This document shows, in pieces, positions 37,179 through 50,900 of a DNA stretch of 64,000 nucleotides. Below the pieces are notes generated by a model that saw only the letters and a program-made list of their open reading frames with translations, did no database searches and was not told the origin of the DNA. Within the stretch, counting starts at the first letter, position 1, and each line of letters begins with the position of its first letter. Origin of the DNA: Carex sylvatica (lineage: Eukaryota > Streptophyta > Magnoliopsida > Poales > Cyperaceae); contig CAXKVR010000043.1 in assembly GCA_964058845.1 (NCBI GenBank), positions 310,001 through 374,000 on the forward strand, read 5' to 3'. The position numbers and the translations under genes were made by a program.

Positions 37179-38009
37179 TATAATGGGCAATTTTCTATGA
37201 ATTTTTATTTGGAAATCAACCTTAATATCACTATAGAGTTTACATTAATTATAAATAGACATCTATCACAAGATCCTGAATCAAGTTTGAGCCATATGAT
37301 TGTAATCGGACGGTCAAATTTTACCCCTAGATAAATTTAGGAAGATGTGAATTCTCAGTACAGATCGAGGAACCACACAAACAAAAAGCATGTGAGCGGA
37401 GATTGCTGATGAGCATCCGATATATATAAAATCGAAAGAATGAGATTTTATGCATCTTCTTAAAGAATTAATTAAGGAAGGAGTTAGTTGCTTTATTGAC
37501 AACACATGTTGGCTTCTTCTGGCGGTTCTTTTCTAGAACACACGTGATGAGATGCATATGAATATGATATGATATCATATTAGCCCAATAGCCCAATATC
37601 CCAATAGCCCAATAGCCCAATAGCCCAATATCCCAATATCCCAATATCCCAATAGCCCAATAGCCCAATAGCCCAATAGCCCAATAGCCCAATAGCCCAA
37701 TAGCCCAATAGCCCAATAGCCCAATAGCCATGCCATCTCTCTAACTTCGGCTCTTTCCCACAGAGGAGTTGACACAATTTAATTAGGATTACGTAATACG
37801 TATACATTTCCATTTTTTAAATAATATAAATGAGAATTCACATCTTCCTAAATTTATCTAGGGGTAAAATTTGACCGTCCGATTACAATCATATGGCTCA
37901 AACTTGATTCAGGATCTTGTGATAGATGTCTATTTATAATTAATGTAAACTCTATAGTGATATTAAGGTTGATTTCCAACTAAAAATTCATAGAAAATTG
38001 CCCATTATA
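37179..38009. mobile_element. Foldback-type element with 179-bp inverted repeats
   Basis: 37179-37357 and 37831-38009 are inverted repeats of equal length with a single mismatch by eye. The tips are TATAATGGGCAATTTTC. The interior holds an 8-bp satellite (37580-37730). No transposase. The only candidate target duplication is TA (or TATA). The left flank is copia integrase while the right flank is not, so it may sit at a rearrangement breakpoint. Confidence 0.85.
37580..37730. repeat. 8-bp satellite CCCAATAG/CCCAATAT
   Basis: About 19 tandem 8-bp units, mostly CCCAATAG with some CCCAATAT. Because 8 is not a multiple of 3, one strand reads through all three frames as a repeating GYWAIGLL peptide. 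The resulting open frames are repeat artefacts, not genes. Confidence 0.97.
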
Positions 38010-38896
38010 CTTTCAATCTTTTGTAAATCTGAGAATTTTGATTACAAAATATTGCTCCTCACTGGCAACCATCAATTTATACATAATTTTGTTTACATTA
38101 GTGTTTAGATCAGTTTACACATTACAGCTCTTCTTCTGGAATTGGAATTGGAATTGGAATTGGCGTTTGATATTTTGTTGGTCTCTTCCTCATCAATCAT
38201 CCATTAATTTCATTTATGCAGCACTGGCCTTTCTCTTTTGGGCCCCACCCTGGCCCTGGGGCGACTTGTCGTACAAATGACAACCAAACATCTATTAATA
38301 GATTTTGTCTACCTCTGATTTGATTCTACCTATTTCTAAATTTAATTCGGAGTAGTAATTGTCAGTTCACACTTCAAAGATGGATGTGTGAAATAGACAT
38401 GTCTATGAAGATTTTTCCTACCTCTGATTTGATTCTATCTATTCCTAAATTCAATTCGGAGTAGTAATTGTCAGTTCAGATTTCAGAGATGGATGTGTGA
38501 GTCGTTTAATCTAATTAGGAAAGAAAAATATTTTTAAATATTTGTTCAATTCGGAGTATCGATTCTCCTCCGCCTAATTAATATCAATTATTTTAGAAAT
38601 TACAAGTAATTATTTTAGTAATTTTGACATCAATTAGTAATTTTGAAATTACAACCGACTCGATAGGCAGAGAGATGCAATTTAGTAGGCAGGTGGAGGC
38701 GAGAAGAGAATTATGAAGGCGATTCGAATTCAAATCTGTTCAGAAAAAAGAAAACGAATTCGATTTCCGTCTATCCCTGACTTAAATTCTGACTACGTCA
38801 CTGATCGTACAATAGGTAATACACGTTGGTCCGAGAGACCGAGACAAGCAAATTTAGGCTGCTTCAGATGAAAGAATTGATCATATTTGCCTGGAC
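38010..38896. other. Intergenic sequence
   Basis: No gene seen. A (GGAATT)n-type microsatellite lies at 38138-38162. The direct repeat TTCAATTCGGAGTAGTAATTG-like occurs at about 38343 and 38452. Confidence 0.5.
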
Positions 38897-38912
38897 AAAA
38901 TGTTACTCACCT

Positions 38913-39061
38913 GCCACCACTGCATGGGGCAGTTGGTAAAGGCATAGCCTTCTACAAGAGATAGATGAGATCGATTCTGCTTGAAAGCAGAATTGGAGCC
39001 TACGGACTATACTCAGAAAAAATAAAAAATAAAAATAATAATAATAAATAAATAAAATAAA
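38913..39061 (+). mobile_element. tRNA-derived SINE
   Basis: A 16-bp target duplication AAAATGTTACTCACCT flanks it at 38897-38912 and 39062-39077. The head contains a GGGGCAGTTGGTAAAGGC A-box region and GAGATCGATTCTG as a B box. The tail is an A-rich run with AAT repeats. The near-perfect duplication implies a fairly recent insertion. Confidence 0.88.
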
Positions 39062-39077
39062 AAAATGTTACTCACCT

Positions 39078-41134
39078 TAGATCCCTACAAGTTTAAATTC
39101 ATGCAACGTTGATATTTAGATAAATATGAGACGACACAACACTTTCTATTATGTGTGCGCATATATCTAATGTTTCAATATCTATATTAAAGCTGATTAA
39201 TTGTGAAATATAATTCACATTTTATGTTAACAAATAAATGAAAAATTATGATTATTTCTTCCACTTCGCTCTGGAAAAATAACACCTATTTTCAAATAAA
39301 TTAAATTTTATAATGTTGATTTTTATAAAATAATCTTATAGTGAAATAAATTTGTTCATAATTTTTTTTTTCAAAACTCTGAAAACTTATATAATGAAAA
39401 CAACATAATTAATCCAGGAAAATTCATACAGAAAAATAGAAAGATATATAAATAAGGAGAGAGCATGGCATGAAAATTTCATAGTTCGACCTGTCAATTT
39501 TAATTTCCTCTCACCCGTCTTTCATATGTTATATTTTGAAAGATTTCACTAAAAGTGGAAATCAAAGTTAAAGTTATCAAATTAACTCATATTGAAACTA
39601 CCTTGAGAACTGTAAACCGTTAGATATGATATAAGATAAAATGCTCGTATTTAGTAATGGTTATCCATGTAATCACAAGACAAAGATAACAAATGCTTTA
39701 TATATTCAGTATTTTCACTTTTAGTAAACAAATATCTTTAATAAATTTAAATCATATTGCGTGGGTGGTATGAGTACCGTGCCACAATACGTACTGTTCA
39801 CACCTTTTAGTAATGTTGACTAGAAAATGACCAAATTGTCGTGTACATGTTGCTGGTTGTGAAGGTACCGTAGTACATTTTATGAAATACAAATGTACCA
39901 CATTATGGTCGTCACTTTCTTTGTTGGCATCTTGCTATTCGATGGGTGGTTTACATATCTATTCCTGTCAACTCTCAACAAATGAAACCGAGTGGAGAAA
40001 TTTCCCGTTGGGTAATGTTTCATTCTTTCAAGGGCTACTTGTCAGCTACATGCTCCAATCTCGGTCCGGATCCCTAAAGTAACTCAAATTTTGAGTTAAT
40101 TTAGGATCTGAATTCCTACTTATCCGGCTCTTGAGTTCCTTTTTGCTTCTTCAATTCATTGAGGGGGTAATAGCATAATAACACTAAGAAAGGGAGAAAG
40201 AGAAAATATCATGAATTGTGAATATGTGATATTAGATGATGCTGATGTCTACTGGCTATTATTGGTTGAGTGATACGTCGTGGCATTATGAACAATGCAT
40301 TTTTTTTTTTTTTTCTTCTCATTTTAACGGGCCAGCAGCAAACGAGAAAATTGAAACAGATACTGAAACTAATAATGGGCCCAAATATAATTAATACTAG
40401 ACTATATGCAATAAAATAATTTACTGATAAGAGTATAACAGTAAAGGAAAAACAGAGCAGACTTAAAAGGGATATTGAGTCAATTCGACATAAATTAGAA
40501 ATAGTTTAACACTAAAGCTAGCAAATTCTTCAAAAGCTGGTACTGATGTATTGGTCATGACCGATGTTATCTTTTGGGGGTAATGGTTATTTATGCTCAA
40601 ATTAAGTCTAATAATGCCGCAGTCATGCATTTCAACTCGACCAATCAATTTTTTCAGAAATAAACCCTTTGATTATGAGATCTTTTGCTCAACTAAAATT
40701 TAAGCCAACAAATGCAACATAATTCACCCATAATTGCAAAGAAAAAGAGGACAGACAGAAGAAAATAAACAGGAAATTAATCAGCAGGTACTGGCACAAA
40801 GTACCTCTGAGTAAGATCACATTTAAGAGATCAAATTTGAGAGGATACATGATCTGCACCCACCAACTAAGTCTATAAAAATTAAAGTGTCAAACTGCAT
40901 ACCACTACGAAATTTGACCTAAAACTACATAAAACCCACCTCGACTAGAAAACAAGAGAGATCTAGCTTCACAATAAAAGAGAAGTGAAGTTCTCAGTGG
41001 AATTAAGGAGAAAGGTGATAAACCAACTTTCAGGTAAAATGCCACTAATTTAATGGCACAATCAACAACCTATAGTTGTTTCGTCAGAAGAGGTAATTTG
41101 ATTTATAGTAGACATCAATGGCACAATCAACAAC
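39078..41134. other. Intergenic sequence downstream of ADF
   Basis: AT-rich, without a recognised gene or transposon end; it includes the ADF 3' flank. Confidence 0.5.
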
Positions 41135-43829
41135 CTAATTAGCTCGGTCCATGATAACTTGGAGGTCCATTTCAGAGGGCTCGGTTGCCTGAATTTCATA
41201 GTGCACACCTTCAAGCTCGTGCCTAAATCTTTCCTTTGATGTTGCATAGAGCATCTTTGCACGAACCCTAGATATGGAAGGAGACCTGAGGGTCAAAATG
41301 GCAATAAAAAAATTACTATCTGTTAGTGTAGAATTATATAATATTAGATTGTTTTTTAGCAAATTATAAGAAATGGTTTACCACCTGCAATAACACTCAA
41401 CACTAGTGATATTTGGAATGCTGACTTTCATAGAGCAATTGAATTCATGCAAACTTATAATCAATATATAAGAACAGTTGGCTGGATTTAGTTAAAATGG
41501 GTACATTAGAACATGTAAACCTCATGTGGTCAGGGGTAAATTTGTCAACATCAACAAATTCCAGCATTTCTATCAGCTTTTCTTCTTTGTTTTATTCAAT
41601 TGTTGATTCCATCCCTTTTATGGCTGCACGCATCACATCACTTGGACCGTAGACTTAAAAAGGTATTTTTGGCTATAAGCTCTCTAAAACTTCCAATCTA
41701 ACAAATATTATAGAGAGCCCCCAGCTATACATAAGTCATCTCTAGTTTTATCAAATTTCAATTGCCCAAAAGTCGGACAGATATTGAATGAAAAAGTTAA
41801 TTTGAGATATATGCAAAAACCAGATCTCGAATCTTGATATACATGAATCAGGTCCATACCAGAACTCCAGGTAGCCCCTGATCAAATATTCATATCACTA
41901 ATTCTATTTCTAATTCTCATGAAACCTAGTTTGAAATGTTGCTCTTAGGCATGACTCAGTTGAGACTTTTGAACTGAAGGTATAAGTCATTTAACCATTG
42001 TAAATTTGGTACTGCAAAAACCAATCAAGTAGGTTCCAAATGGGAAGACGTGGTCAAAAAAATAAATTAGCTTTCACCAATCTCAATTATTTTCCAAAAC
42101 CAATGTTGCATGTATAAATTACTAAGGAGACAAACCGAGAGAAAAAAGAGAACTAACCAGGCAATGAAAAATATTTTGCTCTTCTGACAATTATCCTCCG
42201 TCACAAAATCATAGTCGTAGACCGCAAATCGGCAATCATCACTAGGTAATGCAGCGGTGAAATCGTCGTAGCTTTCACATGGTGCCCCTTGCTTCTCTAC
42301 AATTACCTCCTTTTCCTTGTCATCAATTCGAAAGATCAGATATCGATGTGCCTTTTTTCGCTTCAGGTCTAAAAAGTTATTCTTTGTCTCATCTGCAACT
42401 CCCATCCCAGAAAAAGAGTTTGCCTGCACGTCACACAAAAGGATATTAGCTTCCAAATGCAATTTGCAAATTAAATCCAATGGTTATCATATTTACAGTT
42501 ACCACACTTCTAATTTTGCAATTCGAAACCTTTTGTCTGGGAACTTTTTGCATGATTATGTTCAGCAAAAGGACCAAAATGCCAAAACTTAAGAATAGAA
42601 ACTTAATTTAAATTTAAGTACAAAAAAATCTTTAACTAGATTTAGCCACAGTTTGCAGTTGGACCAACTGAGGCTTATCAGGAGAATATCAAATTGCCAA
42701 AAATTACTAATATACTTCTCCTATTCATTATGATACATAACTGATATTTGTAATTTGCAAAATAACCCAAAACAACAAGATCAGATATTCAGAATGTCCA
42801 CTGAGAAATGTTGGTCGTCATTTGCCATTAAGGAAAACTGGAAAACTATTAGTGTTTGTTTGTCATTTACAATCAAGGAAAACTAAAACTGTTAGTGTTT
42901 GTTGCCAAGAGAATCACTGGATTAATTTATGATTAATTGAAGGGCACATAAAACAACAATTGTACCCATAAGCCTAAAATATAAGACATTGCAAAAGGCA
43001 ATTGTATCTTTAATGCTCTTTGCATGCCTCTATCCCTCTAAAATCTAAATGCATGCAAGTTAACCACAACACAAAAGTCTATATATAAGGTGTGCTTTTG
43101 TCAACAGGAAAAATAGGATTCTGCTTCCACTGTCAATAGACTAGCAAAAGATGACTATCCTATCCTCACTCAGATGCATTTTCTGATCTAATAAAAAGAC
43201 CAATTTTACTTGTGTTTTTGTCTCAACAAAAAACTCAGAAATTATCTCTAAAGTTGCATCATGCTCAAACTGTATGTAATCACATCAGATAGATTCATAC
43301 AGTACCTAAATTAATTATCAGTTGGTTAATAAACATTCTTTCTGTAGTATTCACAATCAGAGATGCATACCGCTAAAAGTCTAAAACCCTAGCCAAAAAC
43401 AAATTTACTTTATTACAATAGTGAAACCAAAGTATTATCCTATAATCTAACTCGACACTAGAGCAAACGAAAATTTGCTTATGCCATCGTTTGCTAAACT
43501 TAATCCAAAGGGATTTGTGAGTTGGAGGGCTCTGAGTGGGTGGGCGCCTTTCAATTAGAGTAAGAATTTGTATAGGCGCAAACAACACACACCATATCAA
43601 TTAGATCAAACAAATCATAACTACAAGTGAGTTCGTTTAAGTTTAATCACTTGAAAAGAAGTGGGATATAATATAGTATTAACGAAGAACCATTCCATCA
43701 GCTTACCAAGGAGAAAAATGAATGTCTGACTTAAGAAAAACGAAAAAAAGAGAGTAAAATATTCTTACAGACCAACCAGAATCAACGATTGAATAAACAA
43801 AGAACACTACTTACCCTTTGGAAAGACAT
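41135..43829 (-). CDS. ADF6: Actin-depolymerizing factor, ADF6-like
   Basis: Three exons on the minus strand, 43815-43829, 42158-42423 and 41135-41285, join exactly to 143 residues. The first coding exon holds only MSFQR, followed by ANSFSGMGVADE. The whole is one ADF-homology domain: SGMGV (residues 10-14, with Ser10 at the position of the phospho-regulated ADF serine), DDCRFAVYDYDFVTEDNCQ, KSKIFFIAWSP, RAKMLYATSKERFRHELEG and EIQATEPSEMDL. ADFs bind and sever actin filaments in the cytoplasm. The MSF start, GMGVADE and the RAN end resemble Arabidopsis ADF6 more than ADF1-type proteins, which start MANAASGM. A 1.4-kb first intron follows the five-codon exon, a layout usual for plant ADF genes. 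The gene is divergent from SS5, with about 1.1 kb between the start codons. Confidence 0.93.
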
Positions 43830-44943
43830 CTTTAATCGAAATCGTGAGGGAGAGCGGGAAAGCGACAGCGGAGGGGGAGAGAGGAAGAGACGAATAGAAG
43901 AATTGTATTGTATCAACGATTGATTATTGAAGGCGAATACGACTTTTATTCGAAATTAAAGCGACTGATGGGATAGGGTCGACTTTCTCAAGTTGCTTGC
44001 TTTAGGTCTCTCAAATTTTACAATTTCATTGGATCATCCTAAGCGATCTTGACCACAGGTCGTGATGGATCAACGCTGTACTGTATATCCTCTCTTTATG
44101 CACGGATACATGTCTTTTTAGTTAAGGACCGTTAAATCTAAAATGGACAGTTAGGATATGTTCCATGCGACCAAACCAAATTTGTACCAAAGGAGAAGAT
44201 CCGAATCTTACTTTGTCTATTTTCGTGAAGCAATGTTCAGCGCCGCGTCCCATAGAATCCGCTCTTGAGATCAAAACAGCAGACACGAAAACTTTCCAAT
44301 AGTCGCCTGCCACTAGGGTATACGATTTTATTTATCCAAGGTGAGGATCCCAAATTTCTATAGACCGTTCGATATTTATCAACGCCGACAAAATCTTGTG
44401 GGATCCTCTTTCATGCTGCACTATGCCAGATTGCCATTGTAATTTTGACCGTTTTGACTTCCTTACGATGAATTCTTCTCTTGTGCGTTGAATGCACGCT
44501 TACCATCCTTTTCTGGGAAGTGGGACCTGATTCAAACCCCTCACAAAATTGCGATCCATCATACGATTCGTGCGAGTGATTTAAATCTGTACTAAATACT
44601 AATTAATTATCAACTGTCCGTCATCTAAACCGTCTGCGTGAATCTGTCCGCCAGAACCCTTCATCACCCGCTCGCCACACCTGGGGGGTAATATTTTAAC
44701 AGAGCGGCTTGACTTCATACAGCGCACGAATCTGTTTCGGTTCTATAGTCCTTGCGCTGCCTGAAACCGAAACTACTCTGTTAAATATTTACTGCACGCA
44801 GGCCCTACCGTCCGGGGTCCACCAATCCACTCTAGTATAGGCTATAGCGCGCGCTCTCTCGCTCGCTCGCTCGCTCTCTCCTCCACCTCCCTCTCCGTCG
44901 TACACTCACGCGGTCCCACCGGGGCACATTTTCATCCTTTCCA
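43830..44943. promoter_or_regulatory. Intergenic promoter region between ADF6 and SS5
   Basis: Shared upstream region of two divergent genes. Near SS5 it holds a CT-rich tract of GCTC/CTCT units (44848-44885), common in plant core promoters and 5' leaders. A nested inverted repeat lies at about 44693-44795 (TTTAACAGAG with CTCTGTTAAA, and GTTTCGGTT with AACCGAAAC). No TATA box can be assigned with confidence. Confidence 0.5.
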
Positions 44944-47900
44944 ATGGAGTCTCTATGCAAGGTCTCATCCTGGTTCCCTCCCTTTCACTCCATTCTCACA
45001 ACTTCCTCCTCCTCTTCGCATCTCCACAGAGCGCCTAAAATCTTCTGCGTACGGTAACATTTTTCTCCTTTTTCTTTCTCTTCTATTCATTTTTTTCCTC
45101 CTCCTTTTATTTTTTATCATCACAAAGACTGCTTCTAGCTGATTTTTTTTTTTTCTCCTCTTGCAATTCTAGGATCAATGGGAAGGCAACAGTCCCTTCT
45201 GAGGTACTGCAATTATCTAGGCATGCAACTTCTCTTTGTTTCTCTTTGGGGCATCTTATCCATTCATTTTTAACCCCTCTCAAAAAATTTCATATTTTAG
45301 GAATCCATTGTATGTACCAAGAAATCCGAAATGCCTGATTCTGATGTGGTGAAACTGTTTGCCCGTGCTAAGAGGAGTATGTTTAGTTCTATCATTATTT
45401 CCCTTGTTAACTTCTATTGAGAATAGTTATAAAACATGAATTATTGGTTATTAGTTGAGCTGTGAGTAGCTAAGGTACTTTAATTTGTTATTTGGCCATT
45501 TACTAAATATTTTCTTTTGCTGTTCCAGACATCATGCACATTAACAAACAGCGTCTTCTTGCAATGGAGGAGGCCAATAGATTCAAAATGGAAAATGTGG
45601 CCCTTTTGGAGAAACTGGATCAATTAGAGACTGAAATGAAAATGACCCTAATTGAACTTGAAGGTGCACTAATCCGATGGATTTAATTTCTCAAATTAAA
45701 ATGGAGCTCACCAAATTCATTGTCTGATGGCCACCATTTTTTTTAAATCTCAAGAATTGGTCAGAATTAGAATGTGGTTATCCTCATTTTATTTTTTTTC
45801 TATAATTTGTAAATTTGTGTTGTTTATGCTGTTGTTGTTTGTCCGCTAAAATTTATTTATGTCAGGTAAAAACAGTGTGCAGGCCTCATCTCTGAGTTTG
45901 AGTGAGTTACTTCTGCGCATAGATTCAATGGTTCTTTCGGGCTTGCTCAGTAAAGGAGAGGCATCTGAGCTTAGAAAGAAGTGGATGGAGAGCAAAGTTG
46001 CAATACACGATGCCCTTGGTGACATACATCACAAAACTGATGAACAGTTGCTGTCTGAGCTTCGCACAATTTCAGAGAAAATCACAAGGTGCATCCACAA
46101 TCAATATTGCTTATTACTCTAAGCTTGTGTAATTTTGTGACTTCTGTTAGCATGTATTAAGGATTGTAATCATGTAACTCATCATATTTGTTGGTTTACA
46201 TAAATTACATTCTTTGAACTGAAATGCGATATCTGTTTGAGGTAGACCCAAATTTATCAGACATGTCAACATCTTAAATTTTTTAAATGCAGGACACAGG
46301 TAGTGAGCTTTTCAGGCACATTATTTACCTATCTGACTTTAATTTCATGTTCTCTATTATTCAGTGAAAAGTTTTCGGCTGATTAATGGTCCTTCATCTC
46401 TTTATTGTCAGAAATATTAGAATGACATACTAAACCGGGGGCAGCTTATTAAGAAATTAGGATGTGCTGTCTGGTGTAATTGAGTTGACTCTGCACCCTA
46501 TTGGATCCTGAATCTTACCATTTGGTTAAAACTTGTGTGTTTTGTAGGTTTCCCTTGCACATTGTGCATATATGTACTGAGATGGAACCGGTTGCATCAT
46601 ATGGGTCCTTGGCAACATATGTAACAGGCTTATCGGTTGCACTGCAAAGAAATGGAAATTTGGTAGAGGTCATATTACCCAAGTAATTAACTCATGGACA
46701 TATAATTATTGTTGTATTAATATTTGGTATGAATAGAAATGACCTCCTTTTTCTGAATTCTATTCAGAACTATTACTTTGTTCTGTCTATACCTTAAACT
46801 CATATTCTGTCAGTTTAGTTCTTTTCTTCTATTGTTCCCCATTGGTTGTGACCAAAGTGTTAACACCAATAATAAGGTGTTGTATTGAACAAAATCAAGA
46901 GTTATTGTGTGGCTTAGGTTTTATGTTATAATGGAATTTAAAAAAAATCAGAGCTATTTAATGTTTTATTCCAGCATTATTGTTTAGCTAGCCCATCATA
47001 TGTTACCTGCTATGATCTATTTTTAATATAATTTTGTTTGTTCTGTTGGTATGATTCTAACAGGTACTCAAATCTAAATCTTGATATGATACAAGGCCTC
47101 AGCAGAATGGAAGCAGAGTTCGAATCTTATTTTGATGGCCAATGGCATAACAATGGAGTGTGGTTTGGGTAAATGACATGATGAGATTTTGTGTCTATCA
47201 GCAGTTTTAGTTGTAGAACTCCAAGATTAGTAGTATCAGATTGCAACATTTGATGCGAATCAAAAGTGAGATATAACTGCACACAACAGGGTTGCTCTAA
47301 AAAAAGGCTAAAACTATTATCCTTGGATAAATGAATGAGAGATGAGTAATCAATGTCTATCTTCATTTTTCGTATTTTATTCAAATGGTATTCATGTTCA
47401 AAAACTTGTAGGGTTATGTGGGGTATCGTGGAATATACTGGGCTTTATATAGGGTTTTCCTCAGTTGATAGTTTCATGCACAATATTGCAAGAGAATACA
47501 ATTAATTAAGCATGCTATTAGATAGTGGCCCTTCATTTTTATTTTCTTGTTGTTTTTTTTTCCAATCTTTTTCCTTCTGCTGATTGAGTTTACTTAATTG
47601 CTGCTGAAGTGCATACAAAGGTATAGGTATTATACTGATTGAACCGCTTCAGTACTCGACATTTTTCAGCCGTGAGAGTTTCTATGGATACTCTGATGAC
47701 ATTGAACGGTAAGTCACCTTACCCAAAACGTTGACAGTGCTCCTTTTCTTGTGATCATTTATTTCTTACAAGACTAATCTTTTTTGTATAATTTCATTTG
47801 TGATTCTCCGAACACCGACATTTGGTTTGCGTGATGGCAGACAAAATAAATCTCTCATGTCCCTATAAAACATGGAAAACATTATGTGTGACCTTCCTCT

Positions 47901-50900
47901 TGTAATTCTCCTTAACAATGTACAGTGCAAAACTACCAGTATTATATCCTCATATGTGTAGAGAAGTAGGGTTGGAAGAGATGTGCCGAATTTGTAATGA
48001 AAATGTGATAGTTCTTATATCTGAAGTCATTTTTTGTGTTTCTCATTTGCTCCTTATCTTATTATTTCTTCAGTGCTAATGACTAATATTTGAAGATGTT
48101 AAGATGCTCAAAAGAATGCTCTTCTTTTAACTTCCGAAAAGAACTAAAGGGGAATGTTTGCTCTTATATGACATCATCTATCTTCTAATTAGATTCTGAC
48201 AGTGGTGCAGATTCTTATATTTCTCCCGTGCTTCAATGGATTACATTGTTAAAAGTGGAAAGCAACTAGATGTTTTGCATATACATAATTGGCAAACTGC
48301 TATTGTTGGACCTCTCTTCTGGGATATATTTGTTCATCAGGCATGCATATATATCATTTGCTTGGTTAACAATTTTACCAGTCATAAGAAATTCAATTTG
48401 TTAAAATAAATGGAAGACAAGATAATTGTCCTTTGTTTGTTAAAGTCAACTCAAGTTTTCTTATTTGATTTGTTGTTAGCACAAAGAAATTTCATCTGTA
48501 TAATAAACATTTTATAAAATGATCATATATGAAATGCTTTCTAACTTGATGAAGTTTTTTGCTTTTTCATCACTTCAGGGACTTGGTAGTACTCGAATCT
48601 TACTGACGTGCCAACACTTCGAGTCAAAGGTAAAAATTATTCCTTGTAATTACCTCAGGTAAAATATTTTTTGGTTGTATTTTTGCTCTTTGAAAGGAAA
48701 AAATACTTGTGCACTCTTGCAAAATCTCAAATTGTATATATTCACCATGCAATTGTAAATATTTATGCAACCCCAGATAAATTATTGCTCCCATCCATAT
48801 GCCAAACCTTCTTTTAGTTTTGCTTATGGTGAAAAGGAAGTACTTGATTGGACATTTTGTTATCAACTGAGAAACCATGAGGATATTTACTTGATTGTTC
48901 TCATTTCCTCATTACATAGAACTGAAAAGTAACCGATTCTTTGTCTAATACTTTATAGTTTATACAAATACAGTGTCTTGAACAACCAAATAAGCTAGAA
49001 TTATGTGGACTTGATTGTTCTCTTTTTCTCATTTACGTAGTATAGATAAGTAACCAACTTATTGTCTACTACTCTATATATATGCAGTGTCTTGAATCAC
49101 CATATAAGCTAGAACTGTGTGGACTTGATCCCCTTGAGCTTGACCGCCCTGATCGGATGCAGGATGATAATGAGACTAATCTTATCAACATTTTGAAGGT
49201 TATAAAGTGCCCATTTCGAGTATCTTTGATTAAATGTGACAATACCTTGATTGTTAGTCTGCTAATTGAGCAGTCAAATGGTAAAAATGAAATTGACATC
49301 TCTTTAATTTCAAATTGATCACGATATTTCTTTATGCTTTCAGGGAGGAATTGTTTACTCAAACAGAGTAGTTGTCATGTCAACAATTCACTCAGGAGAA
49401 AGCCTGAGCTGTGGGTTGGAACCAACTTTAGCAATCCATAAGTTCATGCTCTTCACTGTTTTACATTTGTCACAGCCTGAAAAGATAATTTATCATATTT
49501 GTTAACAGCACCCTTATTTTGGGTGCTTTGGAAATGATTCAAACCATTAAAATCAAGGTCAATTCAAGCAAGGAGGATTGAATTGCAGTCTTTCTTATCA
49601 ATAGAACCAAATGTCTTCACAAGCACTTTAAGTAAACTTCAAATCAATATTCAGATATGCTCAGCTAGACGTTAATTCAAATTATGGCTGTTCAAACGGT
49701 CTGTTCGGTTTGAAACTGTTATAAAATAGCCAAACCAAACTTTTTTTCGGATTTAAAAAATATAACCAAACTGAACCGATCAAACCAATAAACTGATTAG
49801 GAACCGAACCAAAGTAAATTTCGATTTGTTCAGTTCAAACCGAAGTAAATTTCGGTTTGTTCAGTTCAATTTGAAAGTCGGACCATTATAAACCGGTCAG
49901 TTCAGTTTAGTAAGTTTTCAAAGTCGAACCATTATAAACCAAACAGACCGTTTATTTGTTCAGTTCAAACCAATACACATATCAAAACCGAACCGATCCA
50001 TTTTCAAAGTCGAACCATTATAAACCGGTCAGTTCAGTTTAGTAAGTTTTGAGAAATCTAAACCGAACCGATCCATTTAAACTGAAATAATTCAAAAATT
50101 CAACCAAACCGATCCGTTTAAACCAAAATTTTCCTGTTCGTTTAAAAACCAAACAAACCGAACCGTTTGTATACCCCTAGTTCAAATTGAGCTTAGAATT
50201 AAGAGAATCATTGTACTTTGGTTGACAGCTGTTGTCTGTTGATATTGAAGAGAATATATTTACCATCATTTTAATCCAAGGTATTGTTATTTTTCATCAA
50301 TGTTGGATGTTTTGTCTTAAGTATGGGAAATGTTGGTTGTTGCTGTAAAATTGATTAATATGGTACCCAGTGGGTCCTTTATTATAATGGCAGGGGAGAT
50401 GTGGTACAGAAAAGAATTTTTACTAGGATAATTCAAGTTAGACGAATACTGGAAACTCTAAGCAGACAAAAAAATAATAATTACTGGACATGACTTCGGA
50501 ATGGTTGCAATGTACAGGGAAAAGCTAGCAGTTGCTCCACATGGGTTTGATGTTCAGCAGTGGGACCCATCAAGGGATAAGTACCTCCCTAGAACTTACT
50601 CTGCCCATGATATGGAAGGAAAAAAATCTTGCAAAGAGGCACTAATACGCCGTCTCAGTCTCTCCAGACGCGTCTCTGTTGTTGTATGCAACTAATTCTT
50701 GTGTAACATCAATTTTTATAGTATAGTACTTGAGGGCTTGTTGTTTAGGTTTTTTGGGCACTTCATAAACAGAAGTATAAATACTTCAAATTAACCAAGT
50801 GCAGAGTTAAACTTTTGCCATCTTGTTACCTATCTTTCTTGTTTCTCACATTTTCACTTGTATTATACTATTTCCAGGTTGGCTGCATCTTCCATGGACA

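Noticed and set aside
37468..37813. Three overlapping minus-strand open frames of GYWAIGLL repeats
   Set aside because: They are the 8-bp satellite read in three frames, not a gene.
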